From Serilophus lunatus (lineage: Eukaryota; Chordata; Aves; Passeriformes; Eurylaimidae), in assembly GCA_013399895.1 (NCBI GenBank), contig VXBA01002627.1, positions 186,613-250,612 on the forward strand: a DNA stretch of 64,000 nucleotides. Reading direction: 5' to 3'. The stretch's first letter is position 1, and the number at the start of each line of letters is the position of its first letter. The translations under genes were made by a program, and so were the position numbers. The notes under the pieces are model-generated. The model was not told the DNA's origin. It saw only the letters and a program-made list of their open reading frames with translations, and searched no databases. Of this stretch, positions 34,991 through 48,680 are shown piece after piece.

Positions 34991-37313
34991 CATGCACAAA
35001 AAAGAGAATACACTTGTAAAGGCTTATGCACAAAATCTTTTATTCCTGTTCTGTTTCACCTTGTGCTTTCATGGGTGTTTTAAAAGTGAGCTTCTTAGAA
35101 GCACTACTTAAGCCTATTACTGTTCTAGCAAAACTCTTGTGGGTAACAGCTCTTCTGCCATCAGCACTTGCTGTTTAAAATAAGGGAGAAGTGTGGGCTA
35201 AACTATTTCAACTTACTTTTTCCAAATATCAAGGCAGATTTTAATGGTATCCAGAACCAGAAATTTTTACTTATTTGGGTTTCTTTGTCCCCAAGGTACT
35301 TCTTTTTTGTTGTTGTTGTTGTTCTGCTTTTTTAATTCTAGAAGTGAAAAATATATTCTTTTGTAAGAGAAATTTTACCTATTCCTGCCAAAGCTACCCT
35401 GACCCATCTTAACAGTCAGACTCAAAAAAAACAGAAGAGAAGGAATATTTTATACAAAAATAAATTCATATCTTTTCAATCATAGACTAAATATAATCTG
35501 GTCAGCTTTTAGATATTTACATATAAGAGCAAATAAGGTTATTATTTTAATATATTCAAGAAAATATACTATAAAAGTCAAATTCAGAATACTCCAGCTT
35601 AAAAGTCACAAATTTTACTTATATAAATGTTTACTGGGCTTCCTTTCAATATGTATCAGACTGCGGACAAGAAAAAATTTCAATGACTGTCATATTTCTA
35701 TAGAGAAGAATGGTGAAAGTGAAGTTAACATTAATCCCGTTTTGCTATGTATGTAATTTACTAATATGCTAATTTTTCTGAGAAGTTTATGTGGAAAAGT
35801 TAAAAGGAGAGATTGAATTTACAGCAGTAATCTAAATGTCTGAATTGCCTCTAAAGGCAGTACATTAGAAGACGTAGACAAAAGATTACTACAACACAAC
35901 TATTTCTTCTTTGTTGGAAACTCAGAAAAATTAAGTTTTCTTAAGGAAAAAGATAAAATTAGTAATTAAGTCCTAATGTAACCAATTTATTTTTTCAGTT
36001 CAATATTGGAAGCTAAATAAAGTTAGAATTGGACAATTAATTTCTAAAGCTTTATAGAATCAATGAAAGGGCCAAAAAAGTTTGTTTTATGAGATTAGGA
36101 CTAGTTTGACTCATTAGAGGTAGCTGAGGGTATTGTCAGGGCTGTTTAAAACCATCTCTGGTTACATCTGCTGTGACTTCATATAGCTGTGCCAAGCAGG
36201 ACAAGCTTGTTCCTTGCTCAGCTCCATAAAATCCATGAGGTCATTCGGAGAGGCCTCAGCTGCAGATGTATCAGTGTTCATAGTCTCAATCAATGTTAAG
36301 ACTAGCTAAAAGCTGTCTGCTCATGGCACCAACATTGATTGCTTTTCCAAAACTGATATTGTCAAAAATGGTTTCATATAACCAGGAGGTTACCAACTTA
36401 GATAAACTTAGAGTGAGAGCAAACTCAGAAGAAAGGTTGCACTCTAAGAGAAAGTGAGCAAGTGAAGGAGATTTGTTTTAACAATTTTTTTTCCCATCCA
36501 AGAAATATAATTTATTTATTTAAAATATTGGTGGCTCTAGTGTATATGCTGATGAAAAATACACTGGCCAAATAAATTCCCTTTTTCTTGAAACAAATGC
36601 AACAAAAGAAGCAGAATTATTTTAATGCTTTGGAAATTCTCGCATATCACCATTAAGGAAAATGGTAGATTTTCCACAGTCCTCAACTTTCTGTTACCTT
36701 CTTCACTGTCAAAGACACTTTTGATTTCACAGCTGACTGAAGAATAGGCAAACCTAGAGTCAGGGCTATGCAATTAGGAATCTATAATGGTAATACATCA
36801 CCTGTTGTGCTCTTTAGTGTAATTTTAATACTTTATTTTTCTGGAATTCAAACTCAGAATTCAGACATGAATAACCATAAATTTTAATAAGTCAATATTT
36901 GCCTCTTTGATCTCAAAGAAGAAAATAATTTAGAATATGAAGCTCCATGAAAATGGGATTAGATACATGTTAGCCTAAGTCTTAGGTCTTGAGGACAGAG
37001 AGAAAAAACTGAAGTTCTTACTTGTACTAAGTTTTTAAATCCAATAAATATCCACAAGGACTCTGTTTTATGACAAATTTTGCAGAAGATAGTGTCCTTC
37101 ATAGTGCATTGTATTTTAAGCTTAGATGTTCCAGTAATATAATAGAATTGTATTTTAAAGGGCTGTAGTATCCCCAGATAAAAGCCTTCAATTATTTTGC
37201 CTTACTCAAAAGAGAGTTCAATGTGCATGAGTACTCTATGACCTTATATGAAGTTGTGGACAATTAATTCCTATAGCTAAATAGGTAGAAATTCACATAA
37301 ACATATGGTAATA
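34991..37313. other. A+T-rich sequence, no feature
   Basis: No repeat or exon is recognised. A (TGT)n run lies at 35308-35323. The minus frame 36537-36773 has no recognisable domain. Confidence 0.45.
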
Positions 37314-37432
37314 GGGTCATAGAATTTTTTGGAATGAAGGGACCTTAAAGATCATCTAGTTCCAATGTCCCAGCCATGCACAGGGGCATCTTCCACTAGA
37401 GCAGGTTTCTCAGGATCCTATCACATCTATGA
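37314..37432 (-). mobile_element. CR1 LINE 3' tail, antisense, short
   Basis: TCATAGAATTTTTTGGAATG, AAGGGACCTTAAAGATCATC, TAGTTCCAATGTCCC and CATCTTCCACTAGAGCAGG are recognisable antisense CR1 3' UTR. Only about 120 bp remain. Confidence 0.88.
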
Positions 37433-38557
37433 CATCTTCCTATGATGTCTTCATTTTTAGGGATTTTGCCAAAAAATGGAAAATAAAAGCAAATAAATAA
37501 AATTAACATCTATAAATGTTTCTTATCCAGTTAAGTCAATATGTGTCTTGGTCATGATGTTTATTACACATACAATTAGCAAGACTTAGTTAAAGATTAT
37601 AGTTTTATGAATAGAAAGATGTTAGCAAGTCCACAATTCACAATAGGCCAAAAGAAGACAAATTGGAATTCAAAATAAACTGTAATTCATTTTATTGTCA
37701 AAAATGTTTTCACTTAATACATCTTATCCTTAGTTTTTTGAATAGAAGCTTACCTTTACTAAAGAACTTTGAAAACACCAGACATAACTTTGCCCCAGAC
37801 TAAATGCTTATCTTTTCCATTACATAAGAAGAAGCATTTGTACATAATCAAAAATATTATGGTACTTAAGATTTACTTTTATTAAAAAATAATAGAATCT
37901 ATAATTTCACATAAAACTAATTTGTTTCATCTGTCAAGAATTCACATGCACTAGTTTTAAAGCTACACTTGTCAACTGCAGGTAAATTTTCCATTAGAGG
38001 ATTTTTAAGTGTCTAGATAATATTCCTCTTGTTCTATGCATAGTTATGTCAAGTAAGCAAGTAGAAGTACAAAATAAACTTGATCCATGCACACATGTAT
38101 CTAGATCTGTATAGTTCACCTCATGCGATATGTGTGTTTGCACACAATAGTACTTCAGAGAACACAAAGTTTTTAAATTAACTACTCAAAAGTAGTACTG
38201 TCTTGATCTCATTCTCTTCTGCATAAGCATTAAGATGCGAAATTAGTTCAACAAGCACAGCAGTCCTGTACATCAAAAGGACTCAGTTAATAGTGACTTT
38301 GCTGATTTTTCTCTTTCTTCAGTTTGCAAGCCTCAGATCTTATACTCTTTATGTTGTTAAATCATGCTTAAAAAAAGAAATAAATCCTTTCCCAATTGAC
38401 TGCTTGTAGCAAAATTATGTTCATTTTGAAGATGGGTCAAAAGGCAGAGAAGGTATGGATCTTCTAGTACCTTTTAAAAGGATGACTGTTTGCAGCCAAA
38501 ATGTCTTTAAGGACATAAGCATGAGAGACTAGGCTAAAAGTCATATGAAAGACCTGT
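37433..38557. other. A+T-rich sequence, no feature
   Basis: Nothing is recognised. Confidence 0.5.
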
Positions 38558-38562
38558 ATTTC
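38558..38562. repeat. Target-site duplication ATTTC, left copy
   Basis: Identical to 39663-39667 on the other side of the LTR. Confidence 0.85.
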
Positions 38563-39210
38563 TGTTTATCCGTGGGTGACTAGGGATAAAAGGGGGAGAG
38601 GGTGTCTCTTAAAACCTTTTTTGTCTTTTCCTGAGAAAGTCAAGCAAGCGAAGAGGGTGGACCTCACACCAGTGCCTTGTGGTGGGCAGGGATAGTGCCG
38701 GTCCCGCCGGCTCCACCGCCCACCCTGCACCACTGCTGCAGCCCTGCCTGACACGGTGCAGCTTGGAGAGCACGCAGATCCCCCACCGCAGCCGCCACAG
38801 CATGGGGCACCAACTGCACAGGCGGAGTGAGCATCGCCTTGGCAATGCAGCAAGCGGGGTCAGGCAGAGTCCGTGCAATGGAGGCGGCAGCGGTGGCCGG
38901 TGTGGCAGAGCAAGGGCAAGACCCAAGCCAGCGCCACAGCCCGGAATGGGCCCACAGCAGTGGAGCAGCAGCTGCTCCAGCTGCCCAGGCCTGGGGGGTC
39001 ACCCCACAGGCAGTGCCACAGCGCTGGTGGTGAGGCAGGCAGTGGCCTCTCCCGTGGTGGGCTGCGAGTGCTGCTCCAAGCATTTCAGCGGCAATGCTGT
39101 CAAGTTGCCTCATGATGGGGTCTCAGAGAGGAGGCGGTTCCCCAGTGTCATACGACAAGTTGGGCTGCCAACCAATGGAGAAACAAGAGAACAAGCGAGA
39201 ATAGACACCC

Positions 39211-39219
39211 TATAAAAGG
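39211..39219 (+). promoter_or_regulatory. LTR TATA box
   Basis: TATAAAAGG lies about 35 bp after a CCAAT box, so transcription would be expected to begin near 39240. Confidence 0.65.
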
Positions 39220-39586
39220 GGCAGAAACAGAAGTTGGCTCTCTCTCTTTCGGCGGTCTCTCGGCACGGGCAGCGGCACAGCCGGACCACAGGTCGGGCAG
39301 TGCCGGCAGAGGACCACGCGGCTCCACACGGCGGCGACAGCAGTGTTGTATCTCTTCCTCTTGGGTCCCCGGGGATTTCCTTTCATTCTCTGTGGATTTT
39401 CTAGCAGATCCAGAGTGGGACGCTGCTGCATCACTCCCCCACTAGCACTCCTTCACCCCTCCACAGCCCAGCAGCTATCCTAGAGCAGCAGAGTGGTTAT
39501 TCTTTTGTGGGTTAATATTGTCGGGTACTGTTTATTACTGGTTCATGCATGTACTGGTTTATACACACCTCATATCCCATATATTC

Positions 39587-39592
39587 AATAAA
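39587..39592 (+). terminator. LTR polyadenylation signal
   Basis: AATAAA, followed by T-rich sequence (TTATTTTGTTGTCTTC), as in a retroviral R-U5 boundary. Confidence 0.6.
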
Positions 39593-39662
39593 TTATTTTG
39601 TTGTCTTCTTCTCTATATCTCTCATCTCTTAGTAACGCCCCCTAGTGTCTAAAACTGTGACA

Positions 39663-39667
39663 ATTTC
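39663..39667. repeat. Target-site duplication ATTTC, right copy
   Basis: Exact partner of 38558-38562. Confidence 0.85.
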
Positions 39668-42600
39668 AAAGTACTAAGTAGTGTATAAAAACGAAGCATT
39701 GATTTTATTTTCTCGACTGTAAGCATACAATATTTCCACATGCCCAAACAGGCAAACGGGCTGTGAACTGCAGAAAGCAGATGATGTCATACAGAAGGTT
39801 TTTCCAGCACAATATATAGGTGTAGAATATATTTAACATTGGTTGGAGCTTTGCAAGTTTTCTTCCCGAACTCTAATCTGCACCTAAAACATGACATTTC
39901 TTTCAATCTTAGAATTCATATACTTAACACTAAGCCTATAAAGTGAATTTTGTTTTTTTTTTTCAAATCCTTGGACCAAACTGAAAATCCCTTAAAGCTT
40001 CACAGTGCCTGGAGAATTGAAATAATTTCCTTAAATGATCCAGTTTTCAGAAGAGAAAACCAGAACCATCTTTGGTGAAACTTTCCCCATGAATATTTAA
40101 TGCAAGTGCACCACCCCACATAAGATATTTGAGGCAAAATGTTTTTAAAGCAGTCAATGCTGAAGGCCCTAAATTCACACAAGAATACTGACACCTTTCA
40201 GAATCATCACTACTGAAAGGGAAACAAAAAACACATCTTTTAATACAGACGTAATTTCAGAAAGATTTATGCAAATATTGAAAAATGATCTGACTCAGAA
40301 TCAAGAAATTTGGGAAATTGTTCTGAATGTGACAGTCTGGAGGGAATTGAGAAAGAAATGCTGTTGCCTTATGTGGAATAATTCCCTTTAGTATGACAGA
40401 ACATGAAGGTCACTGTGACAACTCAGTAGCACCATATTAGGCTCATAATGTGAAACAATGCATACAAAATCCTGACATTATTCACAGTATTTCTGATTTA
40501 ATCCTTTGCTATCAACTTTACATTTCTGATAACTAAATAAAAAGAAACATAATTATAACTAAATAATGTTCACACTGAGATCACCTTGTGCTGCACTCAG
40601 TAAAGGCAGATTTTGCCCTGGAATTCAAGACTTGCACTGCAACAGAAAAAACAATCAGTTATTTGTCATTTAAACAAATAATTATTAGGTAAAAAAAGGA
40701 GAGGACACTCTCATTTTGGCATGTTAGGTTAACATTATTTCCATAGAGCAAGACAAAAGGTTTGGATATACAGAGATTTCAGAAACCATAACTGCAGGTG
40801 AGATGAAAATTAAGTCAGGTCTTTAAAATTTTTGATCCTTGTTGTCCCGCTGATAATTTATTTACTGTTAGATCTGCAAAACACTCCTAGCTCCAAATCA
40901 AATTTGTCAGTGTCAAGACTGGCACTACTGCTCACAGGTTACTATAACTGGATGAGACAACCTTATTTGAGGCACATAAATTTAGGGAATATCAAGGTAC
41001 TTTAAAACATATGTATCTATTGAGGTATTTATATATATGTCTATATAAAATATAGAGACACATTATGTGTACTGTACTATAATATATATTTCATACAAAA
41101 TTAGGTATATATGGTATACATATAACAGGCAAAAAATAGTGCATAAAATTGTTAAATATGTTTAAACATTACATTTATTATTCTGAAGGATATACTTTAC
41201 GTAAAACATGTTATAAATTACATGTTATGTATGCATATACATAAAAAAATTTGCAGAAGACATCGGTCTGGGTTTGTTAGGGGTAGAGTAAAAACAGAGT
41301 TTATCAGGCTCTAAAAATGCTAGTTACTTTCACTGCTAAGATAATCAACTATTTAAAGAGATTCCTGTCAAATATTGATACAGTCTTCTGTATTCACATG
41401 TGTTGCTATTATATGATGAAACCAGATACAGATCCTATTCTCTCTCAAAAGACTTTTTAATAGTAGAGTAGGAAGGTGAACAAAAGATAGCTCTAAGTCG
41501 AACAACAAATATCAATACAAGAAAATTACTCTTTTGTTTTCACTTTCAGTGTAAAAGTTTATGTGTAACCAAATTTCACCTGATTTTACTTACTCCACTT
41601 GTGATGTTTAATTGAAGTAGATCTTTTCTCTTTCATGTTATGTACAGGAGATATTGTCACTCAGTTTGACCTTGATATAAGATACAAACCATATTTATCA
41701 ATTTAACTTCCAGTTTGCCAAAAATTTTATTTTTATTTATTTATTTTTATTATTCCAAAGCAGCCTGATCATACACTTGAATCTAAGAAACTAAATCTCA
41801 CTGTCTTCTAGTCTGAGTAGACAATGTTCATGAATGCCTACATCCAAAAATGCCACGAATTGAAATGAGGAAGAAGCAGCTGGACCTGTCAAATATCTGG
41901 TTTTAGAGTTCCACTTTTCATTCCCAGTTTCTTATAATCCTTTCTCCTTTCTCATTTCAATTAGGTGTTATGAAAACAAGATGCACATTTAGGTTCCTTT
42001 ATTTAATTCTTCAAGGAGGATATTTCTTGTGTTTTCACCCCTACCATTAAATCCTGTGGTTTTGTTCATATTCCAAGAGAGTCTGTGTAGTACCAGTCAG
42101 TCCCTCGACATTTTTAAAGAATGAGAGAATACCACTTACACTTTTTCAAGAGAATATAAAACCAAAAGAAACCAACTAAGCCACTACTTCTCTTTGTAAA
42201 TGCATGTTAAACAAAATCTATATTAAAAGGTGAGTCAACAAATAAAACTATTCAGTTTTGAAAGATCTGAAAGGGGATTACATTCTCAGCCCCTTTCTCA
42301 GTTACATTTTATCTTATAGAATGAATCCAAGCCATACACAAAAAGCACAAAATCAGATTAGCAACCCTTTAAATTTACTGTACCCATTTATTGATATTTC
42401 CTTGAATCTCCTTAACTGAATGGCTCCAAGTTCATAACAGACTGCTCTGCATTAAAAGTAACTAAACAAACAAAAAACCAAGATATTTCCATTCTAATAT
42501 GGTCTATTTCAATTGTTTATAGAACTAATCATGCTAAAAAAACATAATACTGACTTTTTTAATAAATTCTAAATGTGGTTATTTCCTCATAGACATTAAA

Positions 42601-45600
42601 AAGCAGGAGTTTTAAAATAAATAAAACCATAACTCATTAGAAAGGACACTTGTAGCAGCAACATGTAGGTTATCCGCATGCTGTACATAAATAAATAAAT
42701 AAATAGCTAAAATGACCTTTATAGCTAAATCCCTAATGCAGAAAAAGCAGTAGATTAAACTGTTCCTACATGCTCATTGTATGTGAGAATCACCTGTTAA
42801 GCAAATCCAACTGATTAATACCTGCTGGTTTTGAATAAAACACAGCTTTGAGTTACTTTAGGGTACTGACGTTCTAAATCTTGAGGAGAGGGAGTGACTT
42901 CCCAAAATGTGGTGCATGCAGTCTATTGAATGAATTTTTAACCAAAAGATAAAGAGAAGAAAAACCTTCTTATTTTTCTGTTCTTCTGTCCTTCTTTACT
43001 ACATTTCAACACTATGAAGAGTTTGAAGTTATGCTGTTTAATGCATTTATCATGCTGTCAGAACCATCTAATTCACTTTTTTCCACGGGTATTTCACTTT
43101 ACGGTAGACATTGCATACAAGGTCCTTGGTTTTAAAGCCAGATATTTTCCAGCCAAATATAGGCGTCTGAAAGAAAGCTAAGGGTAACTTTCAACAGAAG
43201 AGGTGGCAGATAAGTGAGAGAGGTACGGAAAGACTAAGCGCAAAACATGATCTGCGCATCAGAGCGAGCAACAATGCCACTTACAGTAAGTATTCTAATT
43301 ACAAACACACACTCTTTTATAATGTTTGTATTCCTGTGAACACACAGGTACAATTTGCATGTGCAATTTTGGACCGTGTTTATAAAACTCTGTAATCATC
43401 TCAATGTGAATTGAGTTGAGACATGAACATGTAGGATATTCATTTTGGCCTGTGGTAAAAAGTTCCTTTTTTTTTTTTTTTTTTTTTTTGTGATGTACAA
43501 TGTGCATTGATGTGAGTACTATGGAAAAATCATTTGTTTTGGAGGTAGACCAAATTTACAATTTTAAAAACCCTGAGCCACCACAAATATTAGCTTAAAG
43601 GACACCTAAACAAATTGAAGTTATCTTTACCTTATAGTTGTAGCTATCTCTTGTAGTTACATTTAATAAAAATTTAGTTTAACTAATTTTTATATAGTGA
43701 TACATTCATTATGATGTACCTGGCCTTCAATTTTTTTATTTTTTTTTTTCTTCCAATAGGTCAGAGAACTCTAAGTAAAAAAACTACCACATGCTGACCT
43801 CCTTTTTTGGTCAGAATCTCTATCAACATAGCTTCAACTTTCTGGAATGAAAAATAATTTAAAAATAAAAATTAAAATAAATTAATATAAGCAGCTACTC
43901 TATATCCATTCAACTTCTCAAAATTTTTATCTCTCTTGCACTTTGTAGTGCAAAGAGTCTGTAAAGTCCATTGCAATAAAATCAGCAGTTAGTGAAGGAT
44001 GAGTAGGGGATTCTATGTGCTTCACACTCAGTTGACCTTATCTTATTATTTCTCATATAACACTTAGTTAGTAATCTCATTGTGTTTATACAGCAATAAA
44101 TAAAAGTCAACTGTCATTTTTTAGTCATTTCCAAAAAACGAATTATGAAGTAGCAGTATTCAAATGCCTTCCTTAAGCAGATGGTTTGCTTTATAGTCTG
44201 TATTCCTTAATAATATTTTTGGAAGCAAATTTAAAAGAAAAATCCAACCCAGCCTCAGTTTTGATTAGTCAAGCAAAAACATATTTAAGCAAACATGTGC
44301 CAGATACACAAAAAATATTTTGTTTTTATTAATCTAAAGAGTATTTGGTTATTGACAATATCTAGATAAATTATAACTATAAAGGGAGAGAGACTTGGAA
44401 TGTTAAAATTGACCATATTAAAAGAGGATGTGAAGAAAAAAAGACCACACTTAGTGTTGCAGAGACCAACACCCGTTTAAGGCATGACGAGATCATGAGA
44501 AAAGTGCACAGGGAACTTACTGGAGCTTGGAAACAAAATAAGCTTTATTTTGGAGGTGGACATGTCCTTTTCTTGTGAAAAAGACTGTCTTTAATAAAAT
44601 CTATCCTGAAAATATTTTTAGTTCTCCTGCCCTATTATTTTGCATGATTTCTCCCCTTGGACTTTTCAAAATTATTCTGAATTAACTTCATAAGGGAGAT
44701 GGTTTTCAGCAAAAGATTATAGTTCTTATTCCATTAACCAAAACTCAATGCATCATTAATGGTTAAGTATTTGTTAGTAGCTTTTGCATTTATTGCAAAT
44801 AACTATAAGGATAGAATAGAAAATAAACGTTCCTATTTAGACAATTTGCACTGCAAATCCCAGTTAGAGAAAATATGCTACTGAAGAGTTATGAAAGTTA
44901 TGAAAGACTAAATACATCTATATTTAATAAATACAAGGCACTTGTATTGAATTCCAATATTTGTATTCATATTTTTTTACTTTGTGTTCCTGAGCAAAGA
45001 GAATTCTTCTTCTCAGATGGCATTATTAGAAGAGGTTTGAAATTATATTTTCCTGTAAATATGTCTTGCTGAATAGTATCTCAGGACACCATTGCCAAGT
45101 TCTATGAAGTGTCTGATATGGACAAGTAAAGACACTCTTCAGATCTCCCTCCTGAAGAAAACTGCTCTGCTTGAAAGGAACGTAGCAGCATGCCTCTACA
45201 GTTTATGCTTACAAGCCATTTTTGTATCTATTTCTGTTCAGCTGCAACACACATTTCTTTACTGGCATCGTTCCTTGCTTATTTGTGTCCTCAGGTGGAA
45301 ATAGCCAATTTTAGATCTCAAAGCTTTCAGAATGCCATACAGTCATGACTAATTTATTCGTGTCGTTAAGTATACTTCACTACAAAGTAAAAATCGTGAC
45401 TAAAAATATATAAGCATTTGGAAGTTTTCTCTAATTTCTGTGATTTCCAGCACAGTTTAATCAAAACAAAAAAGCCAACTACACAAAATTAAATCTAATA
45501 TATATATATGTATATGTATAAAAATGAAGATGTTTTATATATAATTTATGCAGAAATCACTTTCAGTATCTTTGATTTTAAGCTGGTAAGCAAAATAAAG

Positions 45601-45705
45601 TTCAAGACAACTACAGTGACTGTCTTTTTGCGAATATCTGCTTCAAATTGTGATCGTCATAGTACATCAACCTGCAGAAATTTACAATTTCTTTTTTTAA
45701 AATAA
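39668..45705. other. Long A+T-rich sequence, no gene
   Basis: Six kilobases without a recognisable repeat family or exon. Simple repeats include A+T-rich tracts at 41020-41240, (AAAT)n at about 42687-42706 and a T homopolymer at 43467-43489. Confidence 0.5.
43467..43489. repeat. Poly-T homopolymer, 23 bases
   Basis: Uninterrupted T run. No upstream gene-like sequence supports a processed retrocopy on the minus strand. Confidence 0.9.
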
Positions 45706-46262
45706 TGCTATGGTTTAACTTGTCAGGTACCTAAACACCACAAAATTGCTCTCTCACCCCATCTCCCACAAGTGGGGCTGAGGGAAAGAATTAGAAAAAA
45801 AAGAAAAAAAATTCTTTTGAGATAAAGACAGTTTAGTAAGTTAAAAAAAATAAAGGAAAGAAGGAAAAATAATAATACAGAATTAGAATATACAAAGTGA
45901 TGCACAGTGGAATTGCTCACCACTCACTAACAGATGCCCAGCCATTTCCTGAGCCTCTGACCTCTACGACCTTTTCCCCCCAATTTATGTAATGAACATG
46001 ATACTGTATGGTGTGGAATATCCCTTTGGTCAGGTGGGGTTAGCTGTCCTGACTGTGTCTTCTCACAACTCTTTGTGCCCCTCCAGCTGGCTTGCTGGTG
46101 AGATGGAGTGAAAATTGAGAACTTCTTGATTTAGTGTAAACACTGCTTAGAAACCACCAAAACGTCAGCGTAGCATCATTATTCTTATCCCAGAGTCCAA
46201 AACACAGCAATGTACCAGCTACCGTGAAGAAAATTTACTCTATCATAACCGAAACCAGGACA
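45706..46262 (-). mobile_element. Avian ERVL-type solo LTR, antisense, 557 bp
   Basis: Read on the minus strand it starts TGTCCTGGTTTCGG and ends TTAAACCATAGCA. I recognise a widespread avian LTR family by its blocks on the plus strand: GAGATAAAGACAGTTTA, AAAGTGATGCACAGTGGAAT, GATGCCCAGCCA, GGAATATCCCTTTGGTCAGG and TTAGCTGTCCTGACTGTGTC. It is moderately diverged. No target duplication is evident at these ends (AATAA left, TATAT right). Frames inside are not coding. Confidence 0.85.
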
Positions 46263-48060
46263 TATATATGCATGGAGAACAGTTGCTTTTATTTACATAA
46301 CTGAGTATGATGTTATCATGTTATGATACTCTCATATTTAGCTATGACATTCCACATATTTTTAAATATATGAGTATTCTTTTCACATGGAGTATAGAAA
46401 TATGCCACATCCTCTGTAGGAAGAGTATTAAGAGAGCATGTCGAAAATTGAAGACGACAATTTGCTTCCGTCATTTTCTTGAGAAATTGGTTCTCAAAAA
46501 CTGAGCATCATTGTCAGTTTTCTCTTCCTGGAAAGCAAGAAGATTATACAGTGTATTGTTTGAGCACTTCATTTTAAATTTGGTATATATTTAAATATTG
46601 AGTCCGTCTTTGAATGCTGATCTATGATGGTTTTGTTCAGCACAGAAAGCAAAGTGAAACGGAGTGGGGAAGGAGAAGGAAAGAAAAACAGAAAGAGAAA
46701 AGAAATTAAGGGAAAGAATACGTTAAATTGAGATAGAAAATAGCAATTGCTAGCATCACTAACAATTTAAAAAGTTGAGAAAATCATACAGTAACAAATA
46801 AATAATAACTTAAATTGAGAAAGTCAAGGTTCAATCAGTTCTAGGCTGTTTCCAGAATTACAGAATAATTAGTCTGGCTTCAATTGCATAGACAGAAATG
46901 CAATGTTAAAGACTTTGCCTGCACGTGTTCAACCCCTAATGAAAATCCAGAGACTGGAATCGCTGCTCCTTGCACACTTCTTGTGCTATGGGACTTGTCT
47001 ATATGATTGGTCTTGCTCGTTTTGGTTGTCATAATATATTAATGCAATCCAAGATGGTTTTGAACTCACAGCTAATACAGATGAGTGACCCAAGATCCTG
47101 TTACTTGTTTGATTATTTCACAAAGAAGGAGTTCGAATTATGACTTCAGGGCTATATAGTGAGTGGTATGAACTGTGCCAAGAAAATAAAGAGGTAAGGC
47201 CTGAATACAGGTTAAAGAGGAAAGGTCTGTGTGATTAATTGGCTGAAAGTGTGTCACAGGATTTGAGAACTCATATATCTTGCCAGAAAATATCTGTAGA
47301 GAAGGGTGAGAGCACCAGTCACTTTAGATCTGTCTTTAATCTAAACTTACTAAATCCCATGCAGCTATACAGCTTTTTTCCTCTCATCAAGGAACAATGA
47401 AGAAGGACTGAGAGTGAAACTCTGAATTCAAGTTTCCGTCTTACCTAACATGCCAGTCTACAGAGATCCAATATCTGAAAGATCTACAGGAGATAAGTCA
47501 CCAGAAGTCCAGGAAAAGCAAGCACCATAAAAGTAATTCACCTCCAACCTGCAAGCTCTTCCCCTTGCAGCCGTGCAACCATTATGCCTGTGTGTGAAAT
47601 AATCTGCAGTAAAGGTTTTTGGGCAAACTAGAATTTCAGTGTTCTTCAAGCTAAAAATATGGATGTCTAGGTGAATTTGAACAGTTTGTATTTTTATCAA
47701 TAAAAAACTACAGTTATGGAACAGAAGCTGTCACAAGGCATTGACTTGCTGCAACAGCAATACAAGTTGCTATTACAAGTAATACAAGTAAAGTTTCTAT
47801 GAAAATGCAATGAACATAGATCAAGATAATGGGAATATGAAAGTATGCAGAATGTCTGTTCAGGGAAATTTCTGTTAGATTTAGTCTAATATGTGTCCTT
47901 ATTAAGCATTCCAAGAAGAGGATAAGCAACATAACCTAAAGTTCAGAACAACTGGTTTTTAATTTTTTTTTCAGAAGGAATTATCTCAATTTTCTCCATA
48001 AATAATTTCAATAGTTTTAAAACTATTTTCAACATATCGAGTCACTTTTCATCTGTGCCA
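46263..48060. other. A+T-rich sequence, no feature
   Basis: Nothing is recognised. The frames at 46307-46504, 47458-47700 and 47714-47932 show no family resemblance. Confidence 0.45.
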
Positions 48061-48680
48061 GTTAGTCAGAAGACTGCAGTAGCCTCATGTGGCTTAGGAC
48101 TACAAACCTGGCATATAGAGCCTATGGATTGTATATGGGATCTGAGGAATCCTGTCCAGCTCTGTGCCTGTGGTTTATGTGTGTGCATGCACTAGTACAG
48201 ACCAGTGAGATGGGGAGGATCTGCAAACTCAGGGGCTTGTATGTCCAGGTGCCAGCAACTGGAGAGGTTGGGATCTAGGGGAAGCTGCTGGTCAGACTGC
48301 CACAGTGTCTGAGCTCAACTCCTGGAGTCATCCACACTGTACATACATATATATTCTCTACTTATATACAGGTATATAATATATGTGTACATACGCATTA
48401 TACGTACACATATATTATATATGTTCTCACTAGTGGACCTCCATCCTGCTCAGCCAGTGAGGGAAGGAAAATGAGGACATTGGTGCTGTCTGTGTTCACA
48501 TGAGTCTTTTGCATCTGCCTGTGATCTGTGTGGCCAGTTATGTATAAATGTGTACATGTTTTTGCATGCTGTATCTGTGTGCATGTGCTTACCGGGAATA
48601 CATATTCAGCCTTGCTACTGTTTCAGCCTGAGGGCATGGAACTGCAGCAAACTCTCATGCTATCAGATCTGGCATGATAT
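48061..48680. other. G+C-richer block with TG-rich words, possible old LTR or repeat
   Basis: The composition rises relative to its flanks and there are many TGTGTGCATG-like words. A TATA-like TATGTATAAATG lies at about 48538-48549. The middle holds an 18-bp inverted repeat (48373-48390 and 48404-48421). I could not set ends or a family. Confidence 0.3.
48373..48421. repeat. 18-bp perfect inverted repeat, A+T-rich
   Basis: TATATAATATATGTGTAC at 48373-48390 is repeated in inverse at 48404-48421 with a 13-bp spacer. It is purine-pyrimidine alternating and may simply be a (TA)n/(TG)n-derived palindrome. Confidence 0.85.

Larger units (their letters stand above)
38563..39662 (+). mobile_element. 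Solo LTR, 1100 bp, plus strand
   Basis: Begins TGTTTATCC and ends CTGTGACA, flanked by the perfect 5-bp duplication ATTTC. A strongly G+C-rich upstream part (about 38650-39320) is followed by CCAAT at 39172-39176, TATAAAAGG at 39211-39219 and AATAAA at 39587-39592, with about 70 bp to the end. This order gives the plus orientation and a 650-bp U3. A 5-bp duplication suits class I or ERVL-type viruses. No internal retroviral sequence flanks it, so it is a solo LTR formed by LTR-LTR recombination. The overlapping open frames at 38566-39215 on both strands reflect the G+C-rich U3. Confidence 0.88.

Noticed and set aside
38566..39215. Several overlapping frames up to 178 codons
   Set aside because: They sit in the G+C-rich U3 of a solo LTR with an exact target duplication; alanine/histidine/arginine-rich translation on both strands indicates a composition effect.
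43467..43489. Poly-T as the tail of an antisense processed retrocopy
   Set aside because: No gene-like sequence or target duplication is seen to its right; it is treated as a simple repeat.
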